A stretch of DNA of 64,000 nt from Ornithinimicrobium faecis (GCF_023923225.1 NZ_CP099489.1:4526001-4590000); one strand, 5' to 3'; shown: positions 25,367-34,611, numbered from the stretch's first letter. The notes: generated by a model not told the origin, from the sequence alone. Numbers and translations are program-made.

Positions 25367-25702
25367 ACGCCTCCCACTCCCGTCGAGTCACTCCTGCACC
25401 ACTTGCACCACAGCACACCACCGACCACTGACAGTGGTTCCAGGCACGCTGAAGCGCACGGAGCCCAGAGGCTGTCTTGGTGATTGAGCCACGCTACGGC
25501 TAGTGGCGTGGGTCCCCAAACGCGCCTGTGGATAACTCTGGGGATCACCTGTGCAGGAGGTTGTGTCTCGTCGTTCACAGTCTGTGCACAGGCCTGTGGA
25601 CAACGAAAATGTTTGTCGCTCGAAGAGGCCCTGACCTGCGGAAACTCTAGGCCCCGGGTGTGGACCAGAATTGGTCGAGTGGCTCCGTCCTAGACTCCTT
25701 GC
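25367..25702. promoter_or_regulatory. dnaB-MATE divergent region with DnaA-box-like sites
   Basis: 336 bp without a gene. TGTGGATAA at 25527-25535 is a perfect DnaA box (TTATCCACA on the other strand). TGTGGACAA at 25595-25603 matches 8 of 9, in the same orientation. Between them is the palindrome CTGTGCACAG (25582-25591) and after them a short AT-rich run (AACGAAAATGTTTG). The spacing and number are too low for a main origin, but fit DnaA control of dnaB. Confidence 0.45.
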
Positions 25703-27022
25703 GTGCCGACCGACCACCGCCGAGAGATCCTGCGCCTCGCCGTCCCGGCCTTCCTTGCACTCGTTGCGGAACCGCTGTTTCTGTTGGCAGACAGCGCCAT
25801 TGTGGGTCATCTCGGCACCTCCTCGCTGGCCGGGCTCGGCGTCGCCAGTGGCGTGCTGCTCACTGCCGCAAACATCTTCGTCTTCCTCGCTTACGGCACC
25901 ACTGCGGTCGTCGCCAGGCGCACTGGTGCCCATGACGAAAAGGGCGCTCTCGCAGCGGGTATCGACGGAATGTGGTTGGCGCTGCTCCTCGGATTGGGGG
26001 CCACCGCAGTCCTGGTCGCCTTCGCCGAGCCGCTGCTGCGGGTGTTCGGCGCCTCCGACGCGGCGGTGGCCGAGGGCGCGATCTATCTGGCGATCAGCGC
26101 GTTCGGCATCCCGGCCATGCTCGTGGTCCTCGCCGCGATGGGAGTGCTCCGGGGGCTCCAGGACACCCGCACCCCCATGGTGGCGGCCATCGCAGGCTTC
26201 ACGGCCAATGCGATCTTGTCCTTCGTGCTGGTTCACCCGGTCGGCATGGGCATCGCCGGAGCAGCCTGGGGCACGGTCATCGCCCAGACCGGGATGGCCC
26301 TCGCCCTGGGCGCCGTCGTCGTCAGGGGCGCCCGTCGTCTGCGCGTTCCGCTGAAGCTGCACGGCCAGGGCGTGCTCAAGGCCGCCAGCGGTGGAGTGCC
26401 GCTGTTGGTCCGCACCCTGGCGCTGCGTGCGGTGCTCCTGCTGACCACCTGGGTCGCCGCCGGACTCGGGGAGCCTCAACTGGCGGCCCACCAGGTCGCG
26501 TTGACGGTGTGGAGTTCACTCGCTTTCGCCCTCGATGCCCTGGCGATCGCGGGTCAGGCGATCACCGGAAAGGCGTTGGGCGCCAACGATGTCCCCGCAG
26601 TCCGGGCAGCAACGTCCACGATGGTGCGCTGGGGTGTTTGGTTCGGGGTGATCCTGACGGTCGTGATCGTCGCCCTGCACCGGGTGATCCCGCTGGGCTT
26701 CAGCACCGACCCTGAGGTGCGGGCCGCCCTGGCGGCAGCACTGCTGATCGTGGCCGCCGGGCAGCCGGTCGCGGGGATCGCGTTCGTCCTGGACGGAGTC
26801 CTGATCGGCGCCGGCGACGCGCGCTGGCTGGCGTTTGCCCAGACCGGGTTCCTGCTCGCCTATCTGCCGATGGTGTGGCTGCTGCAGGCCTCCGGCGTCA
26901 CGGGCACCAGCGGCCTCGTGTGGCTCTGGGTGGCCTTCGGACTCTTCATGGCGATCCGGGCTGCCGGATTGCACTGGCGTGCCCGCGGCGACGAGTGGCT
27001 CGTCACCGGCTCCTCCCGATGA
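25703..27022 (+). CDS. MATE-family multidrug/metabolite efflux transporter
   Basis: 439 residues, GTG start, about 12 transmembrane segments in two six-helix halves. The family signatures are LAVPAFLALVAEPLFLLADSAIVGHLG (about residues 9-35) and, in the second half, LGEPQLAAHQVALTVWSSLAFALDALAIAGQAITGKALGA (about 252-291). It is DinF-subgroup-like and exchanges cation (H+ or Na+) for a cationic substrate. It lies next to the Mrp antiporter operon, but on the opposite strand and convergent with it, separated by the first 98-bp palindromic element. Confidence 0.9.
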   Translation: MPTDHRREILRLAVPAFLALVAEPLFLLADSAIVGHLGTSSLAGLGVASGVLLTAANIFVFLAYGTTAVVARRTGAHDEKGALAAGIDGMWLALLLGLGATAVLVAFAEPLLRVFGASDAAVAEGAIYLAISAFGIPAMLVVLAAMGVLRGLQDTRTPMVAAIAGFTANAILSFVLVHPVGMGIAGAAWGTVIAQTGMALALGAVVVRGARRLRVPLKLHGQGVLKAASGGVPLLVRTLALRAVLLLTTWVAAGLGEPQLAAHQVALTVWSSLAFALDALAIAGQAITGKALGANDVPAVRAATSTMVRWGVWFGVILTVVIVALHRVIPLGFSTDPEVRAALAAALLIVAAGQPVAGIAFVLDGVLIGAGDARWLAFAQTGFLLAYLPMVWLLQASGVTGTSGLVWLWVAFGLFMAIRAAGLHWRARGDEWLVTGSSR

Positions 27023-27054
27023 CGCCACGCGGCTGACTGGAGCGCGGGGTCGGC

Positions 27055-27152
27055 GTGCACCCAAACCGGCAACGTGAAAGTTGCCCGGGCGTATGCGCAG
27101 GTCAACGGGTCGCCCACGATCACCGACGGTGACTTTGCCTGTTCGAATGCAC
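27055..27152. repeat. 98-bp palindromic intergenic element, copy 1
   Basis: Begins GTGCACCCAAACCGGC and ends GCCTGTTCGAATGCAC, inverted versions of each other with a few mismatches. Total length is exactly 98 bp, as for copies 2 and 3. It lies between the convergent MATE (ends 27022) and mrpG (ends 27215) genes. The left arm extends as CAACGTGAAAGTTG and the right arm as its imperfect complement, so the transcript would fold into a long stem. Confidence 0.75.
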
Positions 27153-27214
27153 GCAACTGATGGCCGGGAGCGGCTGCGGTCATCCCGCGCGTGTGGGGTG
27201 ACGGCTGAGGCGGG

Positions 27215-27628
27215 TCAGCGGGTGGGATTGTCCTCGTCGGCCCCGTCTCCGTCAGCCCCGTCTGCGTCCGCCGCGGTCTCGTCGGCCGGGTGGTCAGCAG
27301 GCGGGCCGAGGTGGACGTCTGAGGGCGCGACCTGACCGGTGCGGAAGCCGGCGCGGCCGACCATGTGCGCACCCACGGGGATCGTCAGCATCTGGAAGAC
27401 ACCCACCAGGAGCAGCATGCCGATGTGCAGGCCACTCTCCTTGCTCAGGGCCACGCCCGTCAGCACCAGCAGGACCCCGAGCACCTGCGGCTTGGTCGCA
27501 GCGTGCATGCGTGTGAGCAGATCACCGAAGCGCAGCAGACCGATCGCCGCCGTCAGACACAGCAGCGCACCCAGCAGGATCAGCACCATGCCGATGCCGT
27601 CGGTCACCGAGTCCAGGGTCCAGGTCAT
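27215..27628 (-). CDS. mrpG: Na+/H+ antiporter subunit MrpG
   Basis: 137 residues: three transmembrane segments (about 13-35, 47-67 and 72-95) with GMVLILLGALLCLTAAIGLLRFGDLLTRMHAATKPQVLGVLL, typical MnhG/MrpG. The C-terminal ~40 residues are an acidic, cytoplasmic Asp/Ala-rich tail (ADGADGDGADEDN) not needed by the family. Last gene of the six-gene Mrp operon; overlaps mrpF by 4 bases. MrpG helps assemble the multi-subunit antiporter. Confidence 0.9.
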   Translation of the reverse strand: MTWTLDSVTDGIGMVLILLGALLCLTAAIGLLRFGDLLTRMHAATKPQVLGVLLVLTGVALSKESGLHIGMLLLVGVFQMLTIPVGAHMVGRAGFRTGQVAPSDVHLGPPADHPADETAADADGADGDGADEDNPTR

Positions 27629-28110
27629 GATCGGCCCTCCTGCTCGGTCCCGGATCGGTCCGTGGCCCCCGGCGCCTGAGCCTGCGCCCGTCCCTCGTCG
27701 CGGTCGGGGTCCTTGAAAGTCTCCGGATCGTCGAGGTCGGCGTCTTGACGATCAGGGTCGGCGCCGCCATCAGAAGCAGAGCTGTCGGGGTCGTCAGCGT
27801 CCGGGTCCTCGAGGGTGTCGGGCTCGTCGAAGTCCACGGGATAGTCACGATCGCGCGCGACGAAGCGCGCCACGGCGACCGACCCCATGAAACCGACCAG
27901 GGACAATGTGATCAGCAGCCCCATCGTGCTCGGGCCCTCCACGAGCGCGGTCTGCGCCCCCAGGGCGCACACGACGATGGAGACCAGCACGTCGCTGGCC
28001 ACGACCCGGTCCAGCACGCTGGGGCCGGTGATGATGCGCCCCACGGTGAGCAGGGCGGCAGCGACCAACAGGATGCCGATCGCCCAGGTCATGATGTCGG
28101 AGAAACCCAT
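27625..28110 (-). CDS. mrpF: Na+/H+ antiporter subunit MrpF
   Basis: 161 residues. The first ~85 (MGFSDIMTWAIGILLVAAALLTVGRIITGPSVLDRVVASDVLV...) are the small three-helix MrpF core with the conserved GPSVLDRVVASD loop. The rest is a long acidic low-complexity tail (Asp/Pro/Glu-rich), presumably cytosolic. The true start is ATG 28110, overlapping the mrpE stop by one base (TGATG); a much longer frame to 28674 is a shadow of mrpE and mrpD. Confidence 0.9.
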   Translation of the reverse strand: MGFSDIMTWAIGILLVAAALLTVGRIITGPSVLDRVVASDVLVSIVVCALGAQTALVEGPSTMGLLITLSLVGFMGSVAVARFVARDRDYPVDFDEPDTLEDPDADDPDSSASDGGADPDRQDADLDDPETFKDPDRDEGRAQAQAPGATDRSGTEQEGRS

Positions 28111-28658
28111 CAGCTGGTCACCTCCCGCGCGCGCCGCGGGTTGAGGACGGCCTCGGGATCGGGGTCGAAGGCGCGCAGCACCCGGGCCTCCTGTGCCATC
28201 ACGCGGTGCCTGATCACCTCTGCCTGCTGGCGGGTGGTGACATCCAGCAGGTGCAGGGTGAGGATCTGGCGCTCGCCGTCGAGGTCGATCACCACGGTGC
28301 CGGGCACCAGGGCCACCATCTCCGCGGTGATCGTCTGGAAGAGCTCGTTGTCCGAGCGCAGCCGCAGGTCCACCACGATGCCGCTGACGGTGGGCCCGGG
28401 CCGCACGGCCAGCCAGGCCACGTGGACGGACGCATAGGACATGTCCCACAAGAACCGCACGGCCAGCACCACGAAGGCGATCGGGCGGAAGTGCACCCCG
28501 ACCGTGACCGATGGCAGCGGGAAGACCAGTTGCACCAGGAAGGCCACCAGCACGCCGGCCACCACGTTGCCGAGGGTCACCTCGCCCATCAGCAGCACCC
28601 ACACGACGGTGAGCATCGCCATCGACATCCCGTGGATGCCGCGCAGCATCCGCCTCAT
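28110..28658 (-). CDS. mrpE: Na+/H+ antiporter subunit MrpE
   Basis: 182 residues. Two or three N-terminal hydrophobic segments (LTVVWVLLMGEVTLGNVVAGVLVAFLVQLVFPLP), then the soluble domain with VSGIVVDLRLRSDNELFQTITAEMVALVPGTVVIDL and LTLHLLDV, which is the MrpE family signature (ALTPGTxxxDL-like). It overlaps mrpD upstream by 4 bases and mrpF downstream by 1. Confidence 0.92.
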   Translation of the reverse strand: MRRMLRGIHGMSMAMLTVVWVLLMGEVTLGNVVAGVLVAFLVQLVFPLPSVTVGVHFRPIAFVVLAVRFLWDMSYASVHVAWLAVRPGPTVSGIVVDLRLRSDNELFQTITAEMVALVPGTVVIDLDGERQILTLHLLDVTTRQQAEVIRHRVMAQEARVLRAFDPDPEAVLNPRRAREVTS

Positions 28659-30214
28659 CGCGGCCTCCCCTCACCGAGCACCGCGATCAGATAGGGCTCG
28701 CGCAGCAGCAGGTCCAGCGAGGCCCGGTCGGTGATCTCGAACAAGGGCCCGGCCACAAAGGTCAGCGCCAACCCGAAGGCCACCAGCGACACCGTGGGCA
28801 GGACGACACCGGCACCCATCGCGCGACCGTTGCCGGTGCTCGCTGGGGTGTAGGTCATGCCCTCGTCCGCCCGGGGAGCCGCCCCCCAGAACGCACGCCC
28901 CCAGACCCGCGCCACGGCATACAGGGTGAGCAGGCTGGTGACCACCGAGCCGGCCACCAGGACCATGGGCAGCCAGCCACCCTCAGCGACACCAGCCTGC
29001 ATCAGGCCGACCTTGCCGAGGAAGCCGGAGAACGGCGGGATGCCGGCCAGGTTCATGGCCGGGACAAAGAAGAGTATGCCGAGCAGCGGGCTGATCTTGG
29101 CCAGTCCCCCCAGGTGGGAGGAGGCGGTGGTGCCACCGACCCGCTCGACCAGTCCGGTCACCAGGAACAAGGTGGTCTGGATCGTGATGTGGTGCAGCAC
29201 GTAGAAGATCGCGGCGGACATGCCCGCCGGGGAGCCCAGGGCGATGCCGAACAGCAGATAGCCGATGTGGCTGACCAGGGTGAAGGAGAGCATCCGTTTG
29301 ATGTCGTCCTGGGTGACCGCCCCCAGGATGCCGACCAGCATCGTCAGCAGGGCGGCCCACATCAGCACGTTGTTGAGGGTGCCGTCGGGGAACAGCAGGG
29401 TCTGGGTGCGGATCAGCGCATAGATGCCGACCTTGGTCAGCAGGCCGGCGAACACGGCCGTCACCGGGGCGGGAGCCGTGGGATAGGAGTCCGGCAGCCA
29501 CCCAGACATCGGGAAGACCGCTGCCTTGACGCAGAAGCCGAGGATCAGCAGCACGTGCAGCACGACCGCGGTGTCCGTCGGGATCTGATCCAGCCGATCG
29601 GCCAGGACCGCCAGGTTCACCGTGCCGGTCGCCGAATAGATCATCGCGATGGCGATCAGGAACAGCATCGAGGAGAGCAGGCTGACGAAGACATAAGTCA
29701 CCCCGGCCCGCACCCGTGCCTCGGTGCCTCCGAGAGTGAGCAGCACGAAGCTCGCGGCCAGCAACATCTCGAAGCCGACATACATGTGGAACAGGTCGCC
29801 GGAGATGAAGGTGGTGGACACCCCGGCCGACAGCACCAGCATGGTGGGGTGGAAGACCGGCAGCGGCGCGTGCCCGTCGCTCTCGTTGTCGAAGGACGAG
29901 CGGCCCTGGCCGATCGAATAGCGCAACACGGCCATCGTGACGACGACCGACACGATCACCATCAGCGCCGAGAGCCGGTCCACGATCAGGACCACACCCT
30001 CGGTGGGCGCCCACCCACCGACCTGCACGACCTGGGGACCGCGCTGGTCCGCCGCGAACAGCAGGACCATGGTGATCAGCAGGATCACCGTCAGCGTCGT
30101 CATGCTGACGATCCGCTGGACGCGCGTGCGGCCCGCCGCGGCCAGGTTGATGCCGGCCCCGACCAGGGGCAGCACGACCGGCAGGGGCACCAGCCAGGAG
30201 AAGTCGTTCATCAA
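28655..30214 (-). CDS. mrpD: Na+/H+ antiporter subunit MrpD
   Basis: 519 residues, about 14 transmembrane segments of the NuoL/M/N-type proton-pumping family. Conserved Lys and Glu regions are visible: LFHMYVGFEMLLAASFVLLTL, FCVKAAVFPMSGWLPDSYPTAPAPVTAVFAGLLTKVGIYALIR and TQDDIKRMLSFTLVSHIGYLLFGIALG. It starts at 30214 (or 30211), overlapping mrpC by 4 bases. Together with MrpA it forms the ion-translocating core, exchanging cytoplasmic Na+ (or K+) for external protons. Confidence 0.95.
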   Translation of the reverse strand: MMNDFSWLVPLPVVLPLVGAGINLAAAGRTRVQRIVSMTTLTVILLITMVLLFAADQRGPQVVQVGGWAPTEGVVLIVDRLSALMVIVSVVVTMAVLRYSIGQGRSSFDNESDGHAPLPVFHPTMLVLSAGVSTTFISGDLFHMYVGFEMLLAASFVLLTLGGTEARVRAGVTYVFVSLLSSMLFLIAIAMIYSATGTVNLAVLADRLDQIPTDTAVVLHVLLILGFCVKAAVFPMSGWLPDSYPTAPAPVTAVFAGLLTKVGIYALIRTQTLLFPDGTLNNVLMWAALLTMLVGILGAVTQDDIKRMLSFTLVSHIGYLLFGIALGSPAGMSAAIFYVLHHITIQTTLFLVTGLVERVGGTTASSHLGGLAKISPLLGILFFVPAMNLAGIPPFSGFLGKVGLMQAGVAEGGWLPMVLVAGSVVTSLLTLYAVARVWGRAFWGAAPRADEGMTYTPASTGNGRAMGAGVVLPTVSLVAFGLALTFVAGPLFEITDRASLDLLLREPYLIAVLGEGRPR

Positions 30215-30657
30215 CGCTCCTCCTCCCCGGTGTCCTCTTCGGCAAACTCGGCCGCGATGACGTCGGCGTCGTCGGTTGACTCGCCGGACATGTCGTTCTC
30301 CTCGGCCCGGCGGTGGATGCGGGCCGACTCCTCGTCGTCCTCCAGCAGGTCATCGCGACCGAGCTGCCAGGCCCGGTGCGCGAGCGAGAGCACGAAGGCG
30401 GTCATCGCCAGGGTGATCACGATCGCGGTCAGCACCAGGGCCTGCGGGATCGGGTCGGCCATCTGGTCGGGATCACCCTGGTCGAGGATCGGCACGTCGC
30501 CGGCCGGGCCGGAGGCGACCATGAACAGGATGTTGATGCCGTTGCCCATCAGCAGGAAGCCGACCAGGGCGCGCACGATCGAGCGCGCCAGCAGCAGATA
30601 GACACCGGTGCCGAGCAGCGTGGCGGCGACCAGGATCAAGGTGATGTTGGGACTCAT
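30211..30657 (-). CDS. mrpC: Na+/H+ antiporter subunit MrpC
   Basis: 148 residues with three transmembrane helices (about 7-28, 32-53, 78-100), NuoK-like: LLARSIVRALVGFLLMGNGINILFMVAS and DPIPQALVLTAIVITLAMTAFVLSLAHRAWQ. The ~45-residue C-terminal tail is strongly acidic. Overlaps both neighbours by 4 bases, consistent with strict operon coupling. Confidence 0.93.
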   Translation of the reverse strand: MSPNITLILVAATLLGTGVYLLLARSIVRALVGFLLMGNGINILFMVASGPAGDVPILDQGDPDQMADPIPQALVLTAIVITLAMTAFVLSLAHRAWQLGRDDLLEDDEESARIHRRAEENDMSGESTDDADVIAAEFAEEDTGEEER

Positions 30658-33527
30658 CCGGCCTCCTCCTCGGCGATCTGGTCATCCAGTGCGGAGCCCA
30701 GGCTGCGCAGGATGTCGAGCATCAGCCCGATGACCACGAGATAGACCCCGAGGTCAAAGAGCAGGGAGGTCACGATGTGCACGTCCCCGATCAGGGGCAG
30801 CGGCACGTCGATGATCCAGGTGCGCAGCGGCGGCTCACCGAAGAACATCGGCAGGATCGCTGAGGCGGCAGCGATGAACAGCCCGCCACCGAGCAGCAGA
30901 CCGGGCATGACCGGCAGCGCCACGCGCAACTCATAGCCGCGGCCGGCCAGATAGCGCAGCGCCAGCGCGAGCCCGGCGACCAGGCCGGCAGCGAAGCCAC
31001 CACCAGGGGCGTTGTGCCCGGCGAACAGCAGATAGACCGACCACAACACGATGGTGTGGAAGACGATCCGGGTGACCACCTCAAAGATCGTGGACCGGCG
31101 GGTGGGGTCGAGATCCTGCACGGCGGCGATCCACCGCGTCGAGGCGCCGTCGTCGGGAGTTGTCACCCGGTTGCGCCAGCTGTGCCGCAGGGCCCGGCGG
31201 GCCCGGATGACGGCGTCCTGCTTGAGGAAGATCAGGCTCGTGACGCCGGTCGCCGCGGCCAGCACCACCGACAGCTCGCCCATGGTGTCCCAGGCGCGCA
31301 CGTCCACCAGGATGACGTTGACGATGTTGTTCCCGCCGCCATACTCCTTGGCGGTGTCAACCAGCCCCTGGGCGGCCGGGTCGTGGTTGCGCGCGGCAGC
31401 GGCGGTGAGCGCGACGGCTGCGACGACCAGACCCGTCGCCAGCCCGAGCAGGGCGCGCAGGCGCCGGGTCAGCACGGTCGGGTTGTCGGGGAAGCGACCA
31501 GACAGCCGGCGCAGCACCAGCACGAAGACCACCAGGGTCACCGTCTCGACCAGCACCTGCGTCAGCGCCAGGTCCGGCGCACCGTGCAGCAGGAAGAGCA
31601 GCGCGGTGCCATAGCCGGTGACGCTGACCAGGAAGACGGCCCGCAACCGGCGGCGCGCACGGGTCGTGGCAATCGCCGCGATCACGATCACCAGCCCGAC
31701 GCCGACCTGGGCCGGGGTGTCGAACCAGCGGACGTCCTCAGGCCAGGTCACGCCGCGCACCAGCACGATCGTGGGCAGCACGACGAGCACGAGCAGGATG
31801 ATCGCCAACAGCGTCGGGAGCGAGCCGCGCTGGAAGCCACCGGTGACCTCGAGCGCCAGGCGGTCGACGCCGCGCACGATGTGCTGATAGGTGCGTCCGG
31901 CGTCCAGCGGGACCTGCGCCTTGCGCTGCAGCGCGGCGACCGGTGCGCTCCCGAGGAACAGCGCCGTGCCCAGCACCCAGATCACGATCGACAGCAGCAG
32001 GGCGGGCGTGACCGCGCCACTCCACAGGACCAGGTGGGCGGGGTCCTCGCCGGCCGGATAGAGGCCGGTATGCCGTGAGATCAGGTCCTCGAGCCACGGT
32101 GCGGCGGGGCCGAGGGCCAGGCCGGCGAGTGCGAGCAGACCGGGGACGGCGACGAGGAGCCACTCCGGGTGGTGGGTCACCGTGGTGACCTGACCGGCGT
32201 CGCCGGCCAGCATCGGGTCCTTGCGCGCGAAGGCACCCCACATGAAGCGTGCGGTGTAGCCGAAGGTCAGCACCGAGCCCACCGCGACCATCAGCAGCAC
32301 GAGACCGTCATAGGACCACCACCCGCCACTCGGGTGCATCAGCGAGTGCAGGGCCGCTTCCTTGCCGGCGAAGCCCAGCACTGGTGGCAGGCCAGCCATC
32401 GACAGGCTGGCCAGGCCCGCTGCTCCGGCGAGCCACGGCATACGTCTGCCGACGCCGGAGAGCCGCCGGATGTCTCGGGTGCCCGTCGCGTGCTCGACCG
32501 TGCCGGTGGTCAGGAACAGACAGGACTTGAACAGCGAGTGGGCCACCAGCATGCCGAGGCCGGCCACGGTCGTGCCGTGGTTGCCGTAGCCCACCAGCAG
32601 GGTGATGAACCCGAGCTGGCTGATCGTGCCGTAGGCCAGCAACAGTTTCAGGTCGTGCTGTCTCAGGGAGCGATAGCCACCGAGCAGCAGGGTGGCCGCG
32701 CCCAGGGTGACGATGGTGTAGCGCCAAGCCGGCAGATCGGCATACGCCGGGGCGAACCGGGCCACCAGGTAGATGCCGGCCTTGACCATGGCGGCGGCGT
32801 GCAGATAGGCGCTGACCGGCGTGGGGGCGGCCATCGCGCCCGGCAGCCAGAAGTGGAACGGGATCAGCGCCGACTTGGTGATCGCGCCGACCAGCAGCAG
32901 CACGACACCCCAGCTGATGAAGGTGCCCGAGCCCGGGTCGGCCAGGATCTCGCTGATCAGGTAGGTGTCCTGGCTCTCGCCGATCATGATCATGCCGACC
33001 AACATCGCCAGCCCACCGAAAGTGGTGACCAGCAGCGCCTGCTTGGCCGCCGCGATGCTCGCCTTGCTCGTCGACACATAGCCGATGAGCAGGTAGGACA
33101 GGATCGTGGTGAGCTCCCAGAAGACGTAGAGCAGGAGCATGTCGTCGGTGGTGACGAGGCCGAGCATCGCGCCGGCGAAGGCCGTCAACGAGCCGGCGAA
33201 CAGGCCCAGCCCCTTGGTGCGCTCCTTGTCGTCGAAGTAGTGCGCGCAGTAGAGCAGCACCAGGGCACCGACGCCGGCGACGATCAGCGTCATCAACCAG
33301 GCGAGGGTGTCCATCCGGAAGGTCAGCGTCAGGTCGAGGCTGTCGACCCAGAGGAACTCCTCCAGCGGCGGCGCACTGGAGTCGACCCGGGCAAACTGCC
33401 ACGCGGCATAGCCAGCAGTGATCGCTGGCACCGCCGCGAGCGGCACGAAGGCGCGGGGCCCGAGGAACCGGACGAGGGTCGGCGCGAGGAGGGCAGCAAC
33501 AGCATGCGCAACGACCAGTGCGAGCAT
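30654..33527 (-). CDS. mrpA: Fused Na+/H+ antiporter subunit MrpA/MrpB
   Basis: 957 residues, the length of fused MrpA-MrpB subunits. The first ~500 residues are the NuoL-like pump (MRMDTLAWLMTLIVAGVGALVLLYCAHYF; VFWELTTILSYLLIGY; KSALIPFHFWLPGAMAAPTPVSAYLHAAAMVKAGIYLVARF). A MrpA-specific hydrophobic module follows (about 610-800). The last ~170 residues (VVTRIVFHTIVLWSVYLLFAGHNAPGGGFAAGLVAGLALALRYLAG...) are the MrpB domain. It is the first gene of the operon, with AGGAGG just before its ATG. It couples Na+ export to proton entry and supports pH and salt tolerance. Confidence 0.95.
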   Translation of the reverse strand: MLALVVAHAVAALLAPTLVRFLGPRAFVPLAAVPAITAGYAAWQFARVDSSAPPLEEFLWVDSLDLTLTFRMDTLAWLMTLIVAGVGALVLLYCAHYFDDKERTKGLGLFAGSLTAFAGAMLGLVTTDDMLLLYVFWELTTILSYLLIGYVSTSKASIAAAKQALLVTTFGGLAMLVGMIMIGESQDTYLISEILADPGSGTFISWGVVLLLVGAITKSALIPFHFWLPGAMAAPTPVSAYLHAAAMVKAGIYLVARFAPAYADLPAWRYTIVTLGAATLLLGGYRSLRQHDLKLLLAYGTISQLGFITLLVGYGNHGTTVAGLGMLVAHSLFKSCLFLTTGTVEHATGTRDIRRLSGVGRRMPWLAGAAGLASLSMAGLPPVLGFAGKEAALHSLMHPSGGWWSYDGLVLLMVAVGSVLTFGYTARFMWGAFARKDPMLAGDAGQVTTVTHHPEWLLVAVPGLLALAGLALGPAAPWLEDLISRHTGLYPAGEDPAHLVLWSGAVTPALLLSIVIWVLGTALFLGSAPVAALQRKAQVPLDAGRTYQHIVRGVDRLALEVTGGFQRGSLPTLLAIILLVLVVLPTIVLVRGVTWPEDVRWFDTPAQVGVGLVIVIAAIATTRARRRLRAVFLVSVTGYGTALLFLLHGAPDLALTQVLVETVTLVVFVLVLRRLSGRFPDNPTVLTRRLRALLGLATGLVVAAVALTAAAARNHDPAAQGLVDTAKEYGGGNNIVNVILVDVRAWDTMGELSVVLAAATGVTSLIFLKQDAVIRARRALRHSWRNRVTTPDDGASTRWIAAVQDLDPTRRSTIFEVVTRIVFHTIVLWSVYLLFAGHNAPGGGFAAGLVAGLALALRYLAGRGYELRVALPVMPGLLLGGGLFIAAASAILPMFFGEPPLRTWIIDVPLPLIGDVHIVTSLLFDLGVYLVVIGLMLDILRSLGSALDDQIAEEEAG

Positions 33528-33743
33528 GGGCCTCCTCGAAGTCAGGCGGTGCAGCCGAGGCCCTGGTCAGTGGGAGCCCTCGACCCACGATCCGCTGGGC
33601 GGAAGGGGGTTGGAGTCGGGGCTACTTTACCGGGTGAAGGCTCAACCAAGTGCCCTGGTCACCCGGCACGTGGTTCTTGTCACGTGTGAGGTGGCCGGAT
33701 CCGCTGTTCTCGGCCCCGGGAGCCCCGGGCGGGAGACGACAAA

Positions 33744-33773
33744 GGGCCGGTCGGGATCTCTCCCGACCGGCCC
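33744..33773 (-). terminator. Intrinsic terminator of the rpsF-ssb-rpsR-rplI operon
   Basis: A perfect 13-bp stem, GGGCCGGTCGGGA / TCCCGACCGGCCC, around a 4-base loop, 31 bases downstream of the rplI stop on the minus strand. Reading in the minus direction it is followed by TTTGTCGTC, a short U-tract. On the plus strand there is no T-run. Confidence 0.8.
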
Positions 33774-33803
33774 CTCGTGGGTGGTGCTGGTGGTGCTGGT
33801 GGC

Positions 33804-34250
33804 TCAGGCCTGCTCGACCAGCACGGTGATGTCGGCAGCGACATCGTCGTGCAGGCGGACGTGGGCCGTGTGCTCGCCGACGTTGCGGATTGGGCGCGGC
33901 ACCTCGATGCGGCGCTTGTCGACCTTGGGGCCACCGGCGGTGGCGATCGCGTCAGCGATGTCACCGGCGGTGACGGCGCCGAACAGGCGACCACCGGAGC
34001 CCGCGTTGGCGGACACGGTCACCGAGGAGCCCTCCAGGGACGCCTTGGCGGCCTTGGCCTCCTCCTCGGTCTTGTGGGAACGGGCCTCGCGACCGGCCAG
34101 GATCGCGTCGACCTGCTTCTGGCCGCCCTTGGTCCAGGCGGTGCCCAGCTTGCGGGGCAGCAGGTAGTTGCGGGCGTAACCGTCCTTGACGTCGACGACG
34201 TCACCGGCCACACCGAGGCCGGACACCGGCTGGGTGAGAATGAGCTTCAT
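33804..34250 (-). CDS. rplI: 50S ribosomal protein L9
   Basis: 148 residues. The N-terminal RNA-binding domain is MKLILTQPVSGLGVAGDVVDVKDGYARNYLLPRKLGTAWT (conserved GYARNYLxP), followed by the long connecting helix (about 42-75, GGQKQVDAILAGREARSHKTEEEAKAAKASLEG) and the C-terminal domain with GGRLFGAVTAGDIADAI. Last gene of the S6-SSB-S18-L9 operon, 23 bases after rpsR. In many actinobacteria dnaB comes next; here it lies 8.4 kb away. Confidence 0.97.
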   Translation of the reverse strand: MKLILTQPVSGLGVAGDVVDVKDGYARNYLLPRKLGTAWTKGGQKQVDAILAGREARSHKTEEEAKAAKASLEGSSVTVSANAGSGGRLFGAVTAGDIADAIATAGGPKVDKRRIEVPRPIRNVGEHTAHVRLHDDVAADITVLVEQA

Positions 34251-34273
34251 CAGATCTCTCCTTGTCCTGGTGC

Positions 34274-34510
34274 TCAGCGCGCCGAGCTGGAGTAGGGCAG
34301 CAGTGCCATCTCGCGGGCGTTCTTGACCGCGTTGGCGATGCGACGCTGCTCCTGCACGGTGACACCGGTCACCCGACGAGCGCGGATCTTGCCGCGGTCG
34401 GAGATGAACTTGCGCAGCAGCGCGGTGTCCTTGTAGTCAATCGACTCGATCTTGGCGGCCTTGAGAGGGTTCGCCTTCTTCTTGGGCTTGCGCACAACGG
34501 GCTTGGCCAT
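34274..34510 (-). CDS. rpsR: 30S ribosomal protein S18
   Basis: 78 residues from the ATG at 34510 ([16 protein letters not shown]). Core: [51 protein letters not shown]. It contains no cysteines, so it is the zinc-independent (C-minus) form; a zinc-binding S18 paralogue, if any, is elsewhere in the genome. An upstream in-frame start (34525) would add five residues and is not family-like. Pairs with S6 on the 30S platform. Confidence 0.96.
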   Translation of the reverse strand: MAKPVVRKPKKKANPLKAAKIESIDYKDTALLRKFISDRGKIRARRVTGVTVQEQRRIANAVKNAREMALLPYSSSAR

Positions 34511-34611
34511 CGTGGTGCTCTCCATTCTGTGAGAGCCCGAGGGGTCACCTCGGGATGGGGTGTTTCAGGGCACCCGGGGAAACCCGGGTGCTGGTTGCGA
34601 TCAGGGTGTGA

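Noticed and set aside
25527..25603. Chromosomal origin of replication
   Set aside because: Only two boxes; actinobacterial oriC lies next to dnaA-dnaN, and neither is in the window.
27625..28674. A 349-residue frame
   Set aside because: Only the last 161 residues (from 28110) are MrpF; the rest is the out-of-frame reading of mrpE and the end of mrpD.
29114..30601. A 495-residue frame antisense to mrpD and mrpC
   Set aside because: Gln/His/Asp/Arg-rich shadow caused by high third-position GC; no family motif; mrpC and mrpD on the other strand are unmistakable.
31014..32078. A 354-residue frame antisense to mrpA
   Set aside because: Same GC-driven shadow composition, no ribosome site or motif.
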